Of a DNA stretch of 7,200 bases, positions 1 through 6,739 are shown piece by piece. Source of the DNA: Planctomycetaceae bacterium (GTDB taxonomy: Bacteria; Planctomycetota; Planctomycetia; Planctomycetales; Planctomycetaceae); NCBI GenBank assembly GCA_003503535.1, contig DOCI01000022.1, positions 26,443-33,642 on the forward strand. Direction: 5' to 3'. The position numbers and the translations under genes are program-made. Each line of letters begins with the position of its first letter. Position 1 is the stretch's first letter. Below the pieces are notes generated by a model that had not been told where the DNA came from, did not search any database, and worked only from the letters and a program-made list of their open reading frames with translations.

Positions 1-897
1 CCGTTCGTTTCTTTACGAACCGTTTTATTAATCGTGCCACTAATGGTTGCGGTCTCAGGTTGTTATCAGCCTGCCTATAACCAACCGCCATATGGCCCTT
101 ATCAATCTTCACCTTATGGGGCTCCTGCTCCCTATGGCGCTCCCGCACCATACGGTTCGCCTGCTCCTTACGGGACGCCAACCGGTCAGCTTTCGCCATC
201 GATTTCTTCGATGCCCAACGATCCTTACTATCAGCCTTCTTCACCTTCAAATACAGGAAATGCGCCTCCATTTGGTGCCTCTCCAACGACACCAGGTTCT
301 TCCGGTCAGGACAATTCCGTCCCCCGATACAACGATCCAACCAGTAGCAATTCTCCGTACTTCGAACAAAGCAATTATCCGCAAAACACATTTGCACCTC
401 AGGGAGAACAATCGGTCGCCCAGGCAGATTTTCGTTCTGATAATGACAATGCAGGCTCTGTTGAAATGACTTCAGAAAGTCAATTTGAAGCTCCAATCGT
501 GACGAGCCGTCCGCAGCCTCAGGGGTTTCCAGCGGCTGAGGAAACTCAGGCTCAACCGATGAATACTCCCAATCTGTTTGAAGTGGCTGCTGCACCACCG
601 TTGCAGGATGCGAAAACTCCCGAAGCTTCGAGTGGTTTGGAAGGGACTGTTCGACGCGATCCACAGTCGAATGGTTGGGTCCTGGAATTTCAGCCGATTG
701 GATCAGGGGCCAATTCTAATGCAGGTCGATTACCACTGATTGGTTCAAACGATGTGTTGCAGGGCTTGCAGGATGGGAAACAGTATCGCCTTCAGGGCTT
801 TATTGAAACCAGTTCATCCCCTAATATTCCAGATCGATTTCACGTTCAACGTTTTGATGCTGTCCAGGCAGCCAAGTCTGTTTCGCCATTTGAGTAA
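1..897 (+). CDS. Pro/Tyr/Ser/Gln-rich lipoprotein, 5'-truncated
   Basis: The frame is open from base 1 and no convincing start lies inside the window. Residues before the first possible start (GTG at 34) already belong to a signal peptide (Arg, then a hydrophobic run ending V-S-G-C), so the true start is upstream. The lipobox cysteine is at 61-63, predicting an exported, lipid-anchored envelope protein. After the anchor comes a Pro/Tyr-rich segment with four tandem PYG(A/S/T)P(A/T) hexapeptides (112-183), then about 140 residues of low-complexity Ser/Pro/Gln/Asn sequence that is probably disordered. The C-terminus (about 634-870, starting GLEGTVRR) is less biased and alternates beta-like segments (WVLEF, YRLQGFIE, FHVQRFD), suggesting a small beta-rich domain. 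I recognise no family and no enzyme motif. A cell-surface or periplasmic scaffold role is only inferred. A HELYH-motif protein gene starts 5 bp after its stop, so the two are probably co-transcribed. Confidence 0.8.
   Translation, partial: PFVSLRTVLLIVPLMVAVSGCYQPAYNQPPYGPYQSSPYGAPAPYGAPAPYGSPAPYGTPTGQLSPSISSMPNDPYYQPSSPSNTGNAPPFGASPTTPGSSGQDNSVPRYNDPTSSNSPYFEQSNYPQNTFAPQGEQSVAQADFRSDNDNAGSVEMTSESQFEAPIVTSRPQPQGFPAAEETQAQPMNTPNLFEVAAAPPLQDAKTPEASSGLEGTVRRDPQSNGWVLEFQPIGSGANSNAGRLPLIGSNDVLQGLQDGKQYRLQGFIETSSSPNIPDRFHVQRFDAVQAAKSVSPFE
112..183 (+). repeat. Four tandem 18-bp repeats encoding PYGxPx
   Basis: Four in-frame 18-bp units encode PYGAPA, PYGAPA, PYGSPA and PYGTPT. The copies differ mostly at third codon positions and at the one variable residue. 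The peptide is therefore better conserved than the DNA, which fits an old duplication held by selection on the protein rather than a recent slippage event. Less regular Tyr/Pro motifs flank the block on both sides (for example YNQPPYGPY just before it). Confidence 0.85.
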
Positions 898-902
898 TTG
901 CC

Positions 903-1499
903 ATGACCAGTCGATCGGGATTCGACTTTACCGATGCAATGACACGCCTGTGCCAGGATGTCTGCCATCGTCTGGAAGTCTTTCAACATATTGCGATGGA
1001 ACAGGTCGCGGTCACATTTGCTCAAGCCCGCACGCCGGGCATCTATGGCGTTCAAGCCAAGCTCACGCCATTACGTTTTGAGAACGGCTCTTTAACGACC
1101 AAAAAACGGGGCAGAACCTGGTCGGTTCAGCGAGTATATCTGGGCCGGCATGAAATGCTGTATCTGCTCACGTTCTATCTCCCGCGATTTCAGGACAACA
1201 CCTTTCGCGAGAAGATGATTACCGTTCTGCACGAATTGTATCACATCAGCCCGAAGTTCGATGGAGATATCCGTCGATTTGGCGGACGATATCATGCTCA
1301 TTCGTCGAGCCAGAAAGAATACGATCGCCTGATGGATCGATATGTGGACGAGTATCTGCAGATGGCTCCGCCGTCACAACTCATGAATTTTCTGCAGGTC
1401 GACTTCCAAAAACTGCGACAACACCACGGAAAAATCATCGGTCGACGCATGCCGATCCCTAAGCTCATTCCATTGCCTCAAGGCAAAGCTTCTGCGTGA
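903..1499 (+). CDS. Putative zinc metallopeptidase with HELYH motif
   Basis: This is a 198-residue protein without signal peptide or membrane segment, so it is probably cytosolic. Residues 110-114 read HELYH, a match to the HExxH zinc-peptidase motif (two His ligands and a catalytic Glu), preceded by a helix-like stretch (FREKMITVL), as is usual. His131 and His133 in the following GGRYHAHS segment are candidates for the third ligand. Before the motif is a region of about 90 residues that may form the beta-sheet edge of a minimal (SprT- or phage-peptidase-like) fold. After it come an amphipathic helix (EYDRLMDRYVDEYL) and a basic tail. I cannot place it in a named family and the substrate is unknown. 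ATG 903 was chosen because it sits 5 bp after the upstream stop and the N-terminus is coherent from there; no Shine-Dalgarno is visible, so translational coupling to the lipoprotein gene is likely. HExxH also occurs by chance, but its helical context and the clustered histidines favour a real enzyme. Confidence 0.75.
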   Translation: MTSRSGFDFTDAMTRLCQDVCHRLEVFQHIAMEQVAVTFAQARTPGIYGVQAKLTPLRFENGSLTTKKRGRTWSVQRVYLGRHEMLYLLTFYLPRFQDNTFREKMITVLHELYHISPKFDGDIRRFGGRYHAHSSSQKEYDRLMDRYVDEYLQMAPPSQLMNFLQVDFQKLRQHHGKIIGRRMPIPKLIPLPQGKASA

Positions 1500-1729
1500 T
1501 GCTTATTCGCAGATCTCAATTTTATTTGCAAGCTGGAAATCGCAGGATGGAATTCACGTTCTGCTAACCCAACCTGCAAATCGAAACTGATGGCAAGCAT
1601 TTCATTTCAGCCCGACAACAGAATTCGGATGAATGAATAAAAGCTCAATAAATAAATTTGTGACGTAGCAATAAACTTTTTCTGAATTTCTTATGCTTTT
1701 GTCCAGCACTTTTGCGACTGTTCTCGTAG

Positions 1730-1751
1730 ATAGATGCAGATTCGCATCTAT
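1730..1751. repeat. Perfect 8-bp stem hairpin
   Basis: ATAGATGC (1730-1737) and GCATCTAT (1744-1751) are exact reverse complements separated by the 6-nt loop AGATTC. Two further inverted pairs enclose it: TTGCGA (1712-1717) with TCGCAA (1757-1762), and ATGCTT (1693-1698) with AAGCAT (1761-1766); the last two pairs overlap at their right arms, so they are alternatives. A T-run follows at 1766-1770, but it is about 15 nt from the core stem, so a terminator reading is weak. Confidence 0.5.
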
Positions 1752-1787
1752 TCGACTCGCAAGCATTTTTCGAACTGGTCTTAATCG

Positions 1788-1888
1788 AGAGCATCTCTAA
1801 ATCAGTCTACCGCCTTCTGCCTGAATAAATGCAACGATTTATGGCAAAAATCGTATTTGCGAAGGCAGACTGCATTTTGAAATGCTCT
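1788..1888. repeat. Large imperfect palindrome, MITE- or REP-like
   Basis: The left arm 1788-1817 and the reverse complement of 1861-1888 align with 25 identities, 2 mismatches, one 1-nt gap and one 3-nt gap. Shared blocks in order are AGAGCAT, TC, AAAT, CAGTCT and GCCTTC. Towards the centre, ACGATTT (1834-1840) pairs exactly with AAATCGT (1848-1854) around the loop ATGGCAA. The whole could fold into one long hairpin in DNA or RNA. It contains no ORF, and no terminator-like T-tract or obvious target-site duplication is seen. It ends 50 bp before the ATG of the VWA lipoprotein gene. Possible identities are a small non-autonomous mobile element, a family of dispersed intergenic hairpins, or a structured leader. 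A genome-wide copy number would decide, and that cannot be judged from one window. Confidence 0.6.
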
Positions 1889-1928
1889 GACGACTGGCTC
1901 CCTTTCTCTTTTCTCATCTACTCGTGCC

Positions 1929-1933
1929 GGAGG
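1929..1933 (+). promoter_or_regulatory. Shine-Dalgarno fixing the VWA gene start
   Basis: GGAGG lies 5 nt before the ATG at 1939. It falls inside the reading frame if the upstream GTG at 1924 is used, so it argues for ATG 1939 as the start. Starting there gives a compact lipoprotein signal peptide. Confidence 0.7.
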
Positions 1934-1938
1934 CAATC

Positions 1939-3540
1939 ATGCTTTTCGCTTCAAGGTTTCCGTGCTTTACAGGCATCATACTATTAAACGCATTCATTCT
2001 GTTCGTTTCGGGCTGTGGTGGAGCACAAGAAGCAGCAAGATACGGTAGAGCAGTTCCTGCGTCATCAATTGACTCTTATTCCAATTCCCCGCAAACAGCT
2101 GTCAGTGAAGAGAATCGAACCGAATTCAACACCGAAGCTTACGATCACATCGTTGAGAATCCGTTCCTGCTCTCAAAGTCAAACCCTCTTTCGACATTTT
2201 CCGTCGATGTCGATACCGCTTCCTATGCGAATTTACGACGGTTTCTAAACAGGAATCAAGTGCCGCCTGCTGGTGCCGTGCGGATTGAAGAGTTGATCAA
2301 TTACTTCGATTACCAATACTCACCACCTACTGGCGACGAACCGTTTTCCGTGAATGTGGAAGTCGCGGAATGCCCCTGGGAAGAAAGTCATCTGCTGGCG
2401 AAGATCGGCTTGAAGGGACAGGAAATAGAACTGGAGGATCGACCACTCTCCAACCTCGTGTTTTTGCTCGATGTCTCGGGCTCAATGGAGGATTTCAACA
2501 AACTCCCGCTGGTCAAATCGTCAATGAAGCTGCTACTGGAACAACTGGGAGAAAATGATCGGATTGCGATTGTCGTTTATGCAGGAGCGTCTGGTCTGGT
2601 GTTGCCATCAACCAGTGCCGACCACAGAACAGAGATACTCTCGAAGCTGGATGATTTGGAAGCCGGTGGTTCGACCAATGGTGGTGAGGGTATCGAACTG
2701 GCCTATCGTATCGCGGGTGACAACTTTATTAGTGGAGGAATCAATCGCGTTATTTTGTGTACTGATGGCGATTTCAATGTGGGGCGAACGAATCAGTCTG
2801 ATCTGGTTAATCTGATCGAGAATAAGGCAAAGAGTGGAGTGTTTCTGAGTGTGCTCGGTTTCGGAATGGGCAATCTGAAAGATTCCACCATGGAATTGCT
2901 TGCTGACAAAGGAAACGGCAACTATTCCTATATCGATTCGATGAACGAAGCAGAAAAGGTACTTGTCGAGCAAATGTCTGGCACACTGATCACGATTGCC
3001 AAAGATGTGAAAATCCAGGTCGATTTCAATCCCGCACAAGTGCAATCGTACCGGCTGATCGGCTATGAAAATCGAATGCTCAGAGAAGAGGATTTTCTGG
3101 ACGACACGAAAGATGCAGGAGAAATAGGAGCGGGACATACTGTGACCGCGCTGTATGAACTGGTGCCTGTTGGAAGCGAATCCGAGGTCGCTGAAGTTGA
3201 ACCTTCAAAGTATCAACAGGAGTCGGAGTTGAGTGCTTCCGCTAATACTGATGAGTTGCTGACCGTCAGGCTGCGTTATAAAGATCCCGAAGGCCTCGAT
3301 AGTAAACCGATCAGTCTAACAGTGAAGAAACAGGACTTGTCCTTAACGGAAGCCTCCACTGATTTCCATTTCGCTTCAGCTGTGGCAGCCTTCGGCATGT
3401 TGCTGCGAGAATCGAAACACTGTGGTACGATGACTCTCGAACGGGTTAATGAGATCGCCGAGCAAAACCTGGGTGATGATCGTCACGGATATCGAGAGGA
3501 GTTTTTACAACTGGTCAGGAAGGCACAGTTGTTGAAATGA
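1939..3540 (+). CDS. YfbK-family VWA domain lipoprotein
   Basis: This is a 533-residue protein from ATG 1939. Residues 1-26 form a lipoprotein signal peptide ending V-S-G-C (Cys26), so it is a membrane-anchored envelope protein. Residues about 75-125 carry the segment typical of the YfbK N-terminal region (NPLSTFSVDVDTASYANLRR, then EELINYFDY). A von Willebrand factor A domain follows at about 172-350 with a complete metal-ion-dependent adhesion site: DVSGS (Asp178, Ser180, Ser182), Thr246 in GGSTNGG and Asp276 in TDGDF. The remainder, about 355-533, corresponds to the YfbK C-terminal region (DUF3520-like), interrupted by an acidic Ser/Glu-rich linker at about 412-437. The length is close to E. 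coli YfbK. The family is widespread, but its ligand and role are not well defined; a metal-dependent protein-binding function at the envelope is inferred from the VWA fold. It appears monocistronic: a gap of over 400 bp precedes it and a convergent gene follows. GTG 1924 is the alternative start. Confidence 0.93.
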   Translation: MLFASRFPCFTGIILLNAFILFVSGCGGAQEAARYGRAVPASSIDSYSNSPQTAVSEENRTEFNTEAYDHIVENPFLLSKSNPLSTFSVDVDTASYANLRRFLNRNQVPPAGAVRIEELINYFDYQYSPPTGDEPFSVNVEVAECPWEESHLLAKIGLKGQEIELEDRPLSNLVFLLDVSGSMEDFNKLPLVKSSMKLLLEQLGENDRIAIVVYAGASGLVLPSTSADHRTEILSKLDDLEAGGSTNGGEGIELAYRIAGDNFISGGINRVILCTDGDFNVGRTNQSDLVNLIENKAKSGVFLSVLGFGMGNLKDSTMELLADKGNGNYSYIDSMNEAEKVLVEQMSGTLITIAKDVKIQVDFNPAQVQSYRLIGYENRMLREEDFLDDTKDAGEIGAGHTVTALYELVPVGSESEVAEVEPSKYQQESELSASANTDELLTVRLRYKDPEGLDSKPISLTVKKQDLSLTEASTDFHFASAVAAFGMLLRESKHCGTMTLERVNEIAEQNLGDDRHGYREEFLQLVRKAQLLK

Positions 3541-3690
3541 GATCGGTGACAGAATGAACGAATGGAGCAGATTCAATAATGACCTCCAGCGTTCAGTAAT
3601 AGCAAACACAGGGTTATGAGGACATATGGTGTTCATCCGACAGCAGAAACTTTTTGAAAATGATCTAATTTGGAAATCGCTATAATTTTT

Positions 3691-4593
3691 TCAGGTCCCA
3701 CATTTTAGCAAGGCTACCCGAACGGTATTGGCCTGAATTTCAGCGATGTCATTTAAATCCGGTGCATAACCTCCTGCCATCGAAATTGAGATGGGAAGAT
3801 TCTTATAGCTGCAGTGACTCAATACGAGTTCGTCTCTTTTTAACAAACCGTCTTTGGTCAATTTCATTTTTCCGAATCGATCCAGATAAAACGGATCGGC
3901 CCCAGCCAGATAAAAAATGAATTCTGGTTTGCAGCGAGCAAAGCATTCACTCAAACCTCGATTGAGTTCCGTTAGATACTGGTCATCTTCGGTCCCATCT
4001 TCGAGGGCGATGTCGAGATCACTCTTTTCTTTATGAAGTGGAAAGTTTCTGGCTCCGTGTATCGAAAATGTGAACACGGTGGGATCGTTCTGGAAGATAG
4101 CAGCGGTGCCGTTTCCCTGATGCACATCACAATCAATTACAAGGATCTGACCGATACCATGATTGACCTGTAACTCGCGAGCCGCACACGCGACATCATT
4201 GAAGACACAATATCCTTCCCCACAATCTGCAAACGAATGATGAGTTCCGCCAGCCAGATTGATCCCCAGGGTCTCTCGCAAAGCCGTTTGAGCGGCGGCT
4301 ATTGTTGCTCCTGTCGAATGACGGGAACGAATCACTAATTCCGGCGACCAGGGAAATCCAATCCGTCTCATCGCCTTCGGCTCAATCGTTCCCTTCACAA
4401 TCGATTCGATATACTCGGCGGTATGAACGCGCAAGAGTTGCTCATCAGTCGCAGCTGTTGATGGAGAAAGCTGATGGTCTTCCACAATCGCATCGTATAT
4501 AAGCTTCTCTCGAAGCAATCGATACTTCTCAGCCGGGAATCGATGCCCCGACGAAAGCGGCAATACATGATGATCACTGTAGTAGATGTGCAT
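3691..4593 (-). CDS. Histone deacetylase family protein (class IV/HDAC11-like)
   Basis: This is a 300-residue zinc-dependent deacylase of the arginase/deacetylase fold, expected to remove acetyl or other acyl groups from lysine or small amines in the cytosol. Family motifs are intact: GGTHHSF with the His118-His119 catalytic pair, GEGYCVFND (126-133), zinc ligands Asp156 and His158 in DCDVHQGNGT, Asp233 in AGADPF, and GGY with Tyr276. The HQGNG form (Gln instead of the second His), the SIHGARNFP segment and the DPFYLDRFGKM segment resemble HDAC11 and its bacterial relatives rather than class I enzymes. HDAC11 is known as a fatty-acyl lysine deacylase; whether this one is cannot be told. The ATG at 4593 was chosen because MHIYYSDHH is the usual N-terminus; a TTG at 4641 would add 16 atypical residues. 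Neither start has a clear Shine-Dalgarno. It lies 84 bp after the cysteine desulfurase gene on the same strand, possibly one operon. Confidence 0.92.
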   Translation of the reverse strand: MHIYYSDHHVLPLSSGHRFPAEKYRLLREKLIYDAIVEDHQLSPSTAATDEQLLRVHTAEYIESIVKGTIEPKAMRRIGFPWSPELVIRSRHSTGATIAAAQTALRETLGINLAGGTHHSFADCGEGYCVFNDVACAARELQVNHGIGQILVIDCDVHQGNGTAAIFQNDPTVFTFSIHGARNFPLHKEKSDLDIALEDGTEDDQYLTELNRGLSECFARCKPEFIFYLAGADPFYLDRFGKMKLTKDGLLKRDELVLSHCSYKNLPISISMAGGYAPDLNDIAEIQANTVRVALLKCGT

Positions 4594-4604
4594 GAGGTTG
4601 TTGA

Positions 4605-4626
4605 GGCCAGTGTTAAGTGGCCAGTG
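4605..4626. repeat. Direct repeat GGCCAGTG x2
   Basis: GGCCAGTG occurs at 4605-4612 and again at 4619-4626, with a 14-bp period and the spacer TTAAGT. It lies between the end of the desulfurase gene and the ATG of the deacetylase gene, just upstream of that start on the - strand. It could be a protein-binding site or simply chance; it also partly fits a short hairpin (GGCCA/TGGCC). Confidence 0.35.
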
Positions 4627-4677
4627 GCACACGACCCCCAAATTAAGCTGTGACAGACCACTATACCATAGACCGAA

Positions 4678-5826
4678 TTATAGATCTCGTAACCGGGAAA
4701 CCACCCCGACAATTCTTAGAACCGCTTCATCGATGTCAGCTTTTTGAAGATGTTTGTGCAGGCTGAATCGCAATGCCGAGCGAGCCAGCTGCGGATCGAC
4801 ACCCATGGCCAGCAGCACGGGTGAGGGTTCTGCAGAACCGCTTGCACAGGCACTGCCAAGCGAACAACAGATGCCCGCCAGATCGAGCCCGATCATAATG
4901 GCTTCGGCTTCAAGTCCAGGAAAGGCCATGTTAGAGGTGTTGGGGAGCCTCTGTGCATTTCGGCCATTGATGACAAGAGGACTGATCTGCTGTTCGAGCT
5001 GACTTTCAAATCGATCCCGTAATTCTGCCAGATATTTGTAAGTAGAATCACAGTGCTGTTCCCATTCGCTCAACATCGTCGCCATGCCAGCAGCCAGAGC
5101 CACAGCTTCGGTCCCAGGACGCCTGCTCGCTTCCTGGAAACCTCCAACGGAAATTGGGACAAACGGGACATTATCTTTTAACAGCAGACCACCAATACCC
5201 CGTGGGCCATGAGCTTTATGAACACCAAAACTGGCAGCAGTGGCACCGAGTTCGTGAAACGAAACGGGAATGCGTCCTACTGCTTGAACGACATCGAGAT
5301 GCCAGGGAATCTGATGTTGCTCGCAGAGACGACGAACCTGCGAGACATTTTGTATGACCCCCGTTTCATTATTGGCATAGATGATCGCAGCCAATCCGAT
5401 TTCTTCCCAGGGCAATTGATCAAGTTGCTCGGTGTTAATCAGCCCATTAGCATCAAGTGGGATCAGGATTTTCTTCCAACCCTGTTTCACAAGACAATCA
5501 GCACACTCAGCTGTCGCGGGATGTTCTCCACCTGTGATCGCAATGGTTCGTCGTTCCGATGAGACAGTCGCGGCCAGCCCCATCAAAGCCAGATTCGTCG
5601 ACTCCGTTCCGCCACTTGTAAAAATCACTTCCTTCGGTTGTGCCCCGAGTACACGAGCGGTGATCGCGCGAGATTCTTCCAGACTCTTCCGAGCTATTCG
5701 TCCCAATTGATGCGTACTTCCGGGATTGGCATAACAATCCGCAGCGACAGACCGCACGGTTTCCCAGACTGCTGGATCTGGCGGTGTCGTCGCATTGGCG
5801 TCAAGGTAAATGATGGGTTCGTTCAT
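4678..5826 (-). CDS. Cysteine desulfurase, NifS/IscS-type
   Basis: This is a 382-residue PLP-dependent class V aminotransferase-fold enzyme that takes sulfur from L-cysteine, giving alanine and a protein-bound persulfide used for Fe-S clusters, thiolated tRNA or other sulfur cofactors. Visible motifs: YLDANATT at the N-terminus, [11 protein letters not shown] (71-81), EHPA with His102 above the cofactor, NNETG (152-156), HLDVVQAVG with Asp178 and Gln181, the PLP lysine Lys204 in GVHKAHGP, and the mobile catalytic loop SLGSACASG with Cys327. The short GSACASG loop is typical of the NifS/IscS group rather than SufS. The length is normal. The base before HK is Val, where Ser is commoner, but the key lysine is kept. 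The start is ATG 5826 without a recognisable Shine-Dalgarno. No iscU, iscA, iscR or tRNA-thiolation gene is adjacent, so the sulfur acceptor is unknown. It sits 73 bp after the peptidase gene and before the deacetylase gene. Confidence 0.94.
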   Translation of the reverse strand: MNEPIIYLDANATTPPDPAVWETVRSVAADCYANPGSTHQLGRIARKSLEESRAITARVLGAQPKEVIFTSGGTESTNLALMGLAATVSSERRTIAITGGEHPATAECADCLVKQGWKKILIPLDANGLINTEQLDQLPWEEIGLAAIIYANNETGVIQNVSQVRRLCEQHQIPWHLDVVQAVGRIPVSFHELGATAASFGVHKAHGPRGIGGLLLKDNVPFVPISVGGFQEASRRPGTEAVALAAGMATMLSEWEQHCDSTYKYLAELRDRFESQLEQQISPLVINGRNAQRLPNTSNMAFPGLEAEAIMIGLDLAGICCSLGSACASGSAEPSPVLLAMGVDPQLARSALRFSLHKHLQKADIDEAVLRIVGVVSRLRDL

Positions 5827-5899
5827 GAAAGAACTTTAATGCTTCTTCAGGGGCACGTGAAGCATATCCATTGCCAGGGACGGATTTGATAACCATCAA

Positions 5900-6580
5900 T
5901 TAATCCCGGCGGCCACCCGCAAAAATCATCAGGTAGTAAACCAATGTCAGTACCGATTGCAATGTCGCTGCGACATAAGTCCAGGCGGCTGAGTTCAGAA
6001 CACTGTTCACCGCGGCTGCTCCATCGGTATCGACCATACCGGTATCCGCCAGAATTCGTTTCGCGCGATTGCTGGCATCAAACTCGACAGGCAAGTTGAT
6101 CAACTGAAAGAAGACCACGCCCCCAAACAGCACAATTCCCAATAGAATCAAATGGATGCTGTGCAGCAGAATTCCCAGAATCAACAGAATCGAAAAAGCG
6201 GTTCCCCCGTATTGAGCCGCCGGGACGGCTGCATTACGGATGACCAATGGCCCGTAATTTTCTGCATCCTGAATCGCATGTCCAACTTCATGGGCAGCAA
6301 TCCCAACGGAAGAAGCTGAGTATCCGCGATAGACATCGTGACTCAAGCGGATGACTTTCTCCCGGGGATCGTAATGGTCGGATAATTGCCCCGGCGTTTC
6401 CACAACATCGATGGATTGAAGCCCATTGATATCGAGGATATGTCGCGCGGCTGCCGCTCCGGAGAGTCGCGTTGGCACACGCAGGCCATTCGCGAAAGAA
6501 GACTTCACACGATATTGAGCCCACATCATCAGCAGGATGGCAGGAGCTGTAAATATCAACAAACCAAAATAACCGTACAT
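5900..6580 (-). CDS. YugP-type zinc-dependent membrane peptidase
   Basis: This is a 226-residue integral membrane protein of the YugP/neutral zinc metallopeptidase family. Numbered from the ATG at 6580, there is a membrane segment at about 4-20, then a soluble part with DHYDP and a VIRLSHDVY motif, then HEVGH at 97-101 (zinc ligands His97 and His101, catalytic Glu98). The family motif LPVEFDAS follows, whose Glu166 is the likely third ligand. A long hydrophobic hairpin spans about 128-160 and a final membrane segment about 203-222. Substrates are not established; a role in membrane-protein turnover is inferred. ATG 6580 was chosen over ATG 6592 because GGAG lies 6 nt upstream of it and the protein then starts right at the first membrane helix, as family members do; the longer form adds MEKK. 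It is the first gene of the leftward group and is transcribed divergently from the Tyr/Gly-rich protein gene. Confidence 0.9.
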   Translation of the reverse strand: MYGYFGLLIFTAPAILLMMWAQYRVKSSFANGLRVPTRLSGAAAARHILDINGLQSIDVVETPGQLSDHYDPREKVIRLSHDVYRGYSASSVGIAAHEVGHAIQDAENYGPLVIRNAAVPAAQYGGTAFSILLILGILLHSIHLILLGIVLFGGVVFFQLINLPVEFDASNRAKRILADTGMVDTDGAAAVNSVLNSAAWTYVAATLQSVLTLVYYLMIFAGGRRD

Positions 6581-6586
6581 TTTCTT

Positions 6587-6590
6587 CTCC
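6587..6590 (-). promoter_or_regulatory. Shine-Dalgarno supporting the peptidase start at 6580
   Basis: On the - strand GGAG is followed by 6 nt and then the ATG at 6580-6578. No comparable site precedes the alternative ATG at 6592-6590, which overlaps this GGAG. Confidence 0.5.
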
Positions 6591-6713
6591 ATGTATTTCT
6601 ATTGCGTGCGGTCGCTCAACATTCAATACGTTGCAAAACTGCTCGCTGATCAATCTTTTACTACGGGCAGGAACCAAATTCCGAGAAATTTATTACTGTC
6701 GAAATGACAGAGC

Positions 6714-6739
6714 ACTGCTGAAAGAATTCCTTAAGCAGT
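6714..6739. promoter_or_regulatory. 26-bp near-perfect palindrome, possible operator
   Basis: ACTGCT (6714-6719) and AGCAGT (6734-6739) flank a centre of GAATTC (6724-6729), and 11 of the 13 mirrored base pairs are complementary. The symmetry and length fit a binding site for a dimeric regulator in a divergent promoter region. An RNA hairpin is the alternative. No regulator gene is in the window. Confidence 0.35.

Larger units (their letters stand above)
1500..1923. other. Intergenic region with two dyad-symmetric blocks
   Basis: No coding sequence is supported in this gap of over 400 bp. The first 180 bp are AT-rich and otherwise featureless apart from a weak 7-bp inverted pair (1524-1530 with 1575-1581). 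The rest holds a hairpin block at about 1693-1766 and a larger imperfect palindrome at 1788-1888. The promoter of the downstream VWA gene should lie here, but I cannot identify a confident -35/-10 pair. No hairpin followed directly by a T-run was found that would be a clear terminator for the upstream gene. Confidence 0.6.

Noticed and set aside
1730..1770. Rho-independent terminator for the HELYH-protein gene
   Set aside because: The 8-bp stem is AT-rich and the T-run starts about 15 nt beyond it, over 230 bp after the stop codon, so the geometry does not fit an intrinsic terminator.
2608..3138. Open frame of 176 codons on the - strand inside the VWA gene
   Set aside because: It lies wholly opposite a well-supported gene with intact VWA motifs, has no recognisable domain or Shine-Dalgarno, and its composition is that of an antisense shadow.
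3541..3690. Bidirectional terminator expected between the convergent genes
   Set aside because: Only a weak AACAC/GTGTT pair and a T-run near 3685-3691 were seen. No stem directly followed by T residues could be drawn on either strand, so none is annotated.
5209..5562. Open frame of 117 codons on the + strand within the desulfurase gene
   Set aside because: It is antisense to the PLP-enzyme core, with no domain or ribosome binding site.
6288..6677. Open frame of 129 codons on the - strand overlapping the peptidase gene in another frame
   Set aside because: The peptidase frame carries HEVGH, LPVEFDAS and membrane helices. The alternative frame has no family features and is rich in Arg, Ser and Cys, as expected of a shadow.
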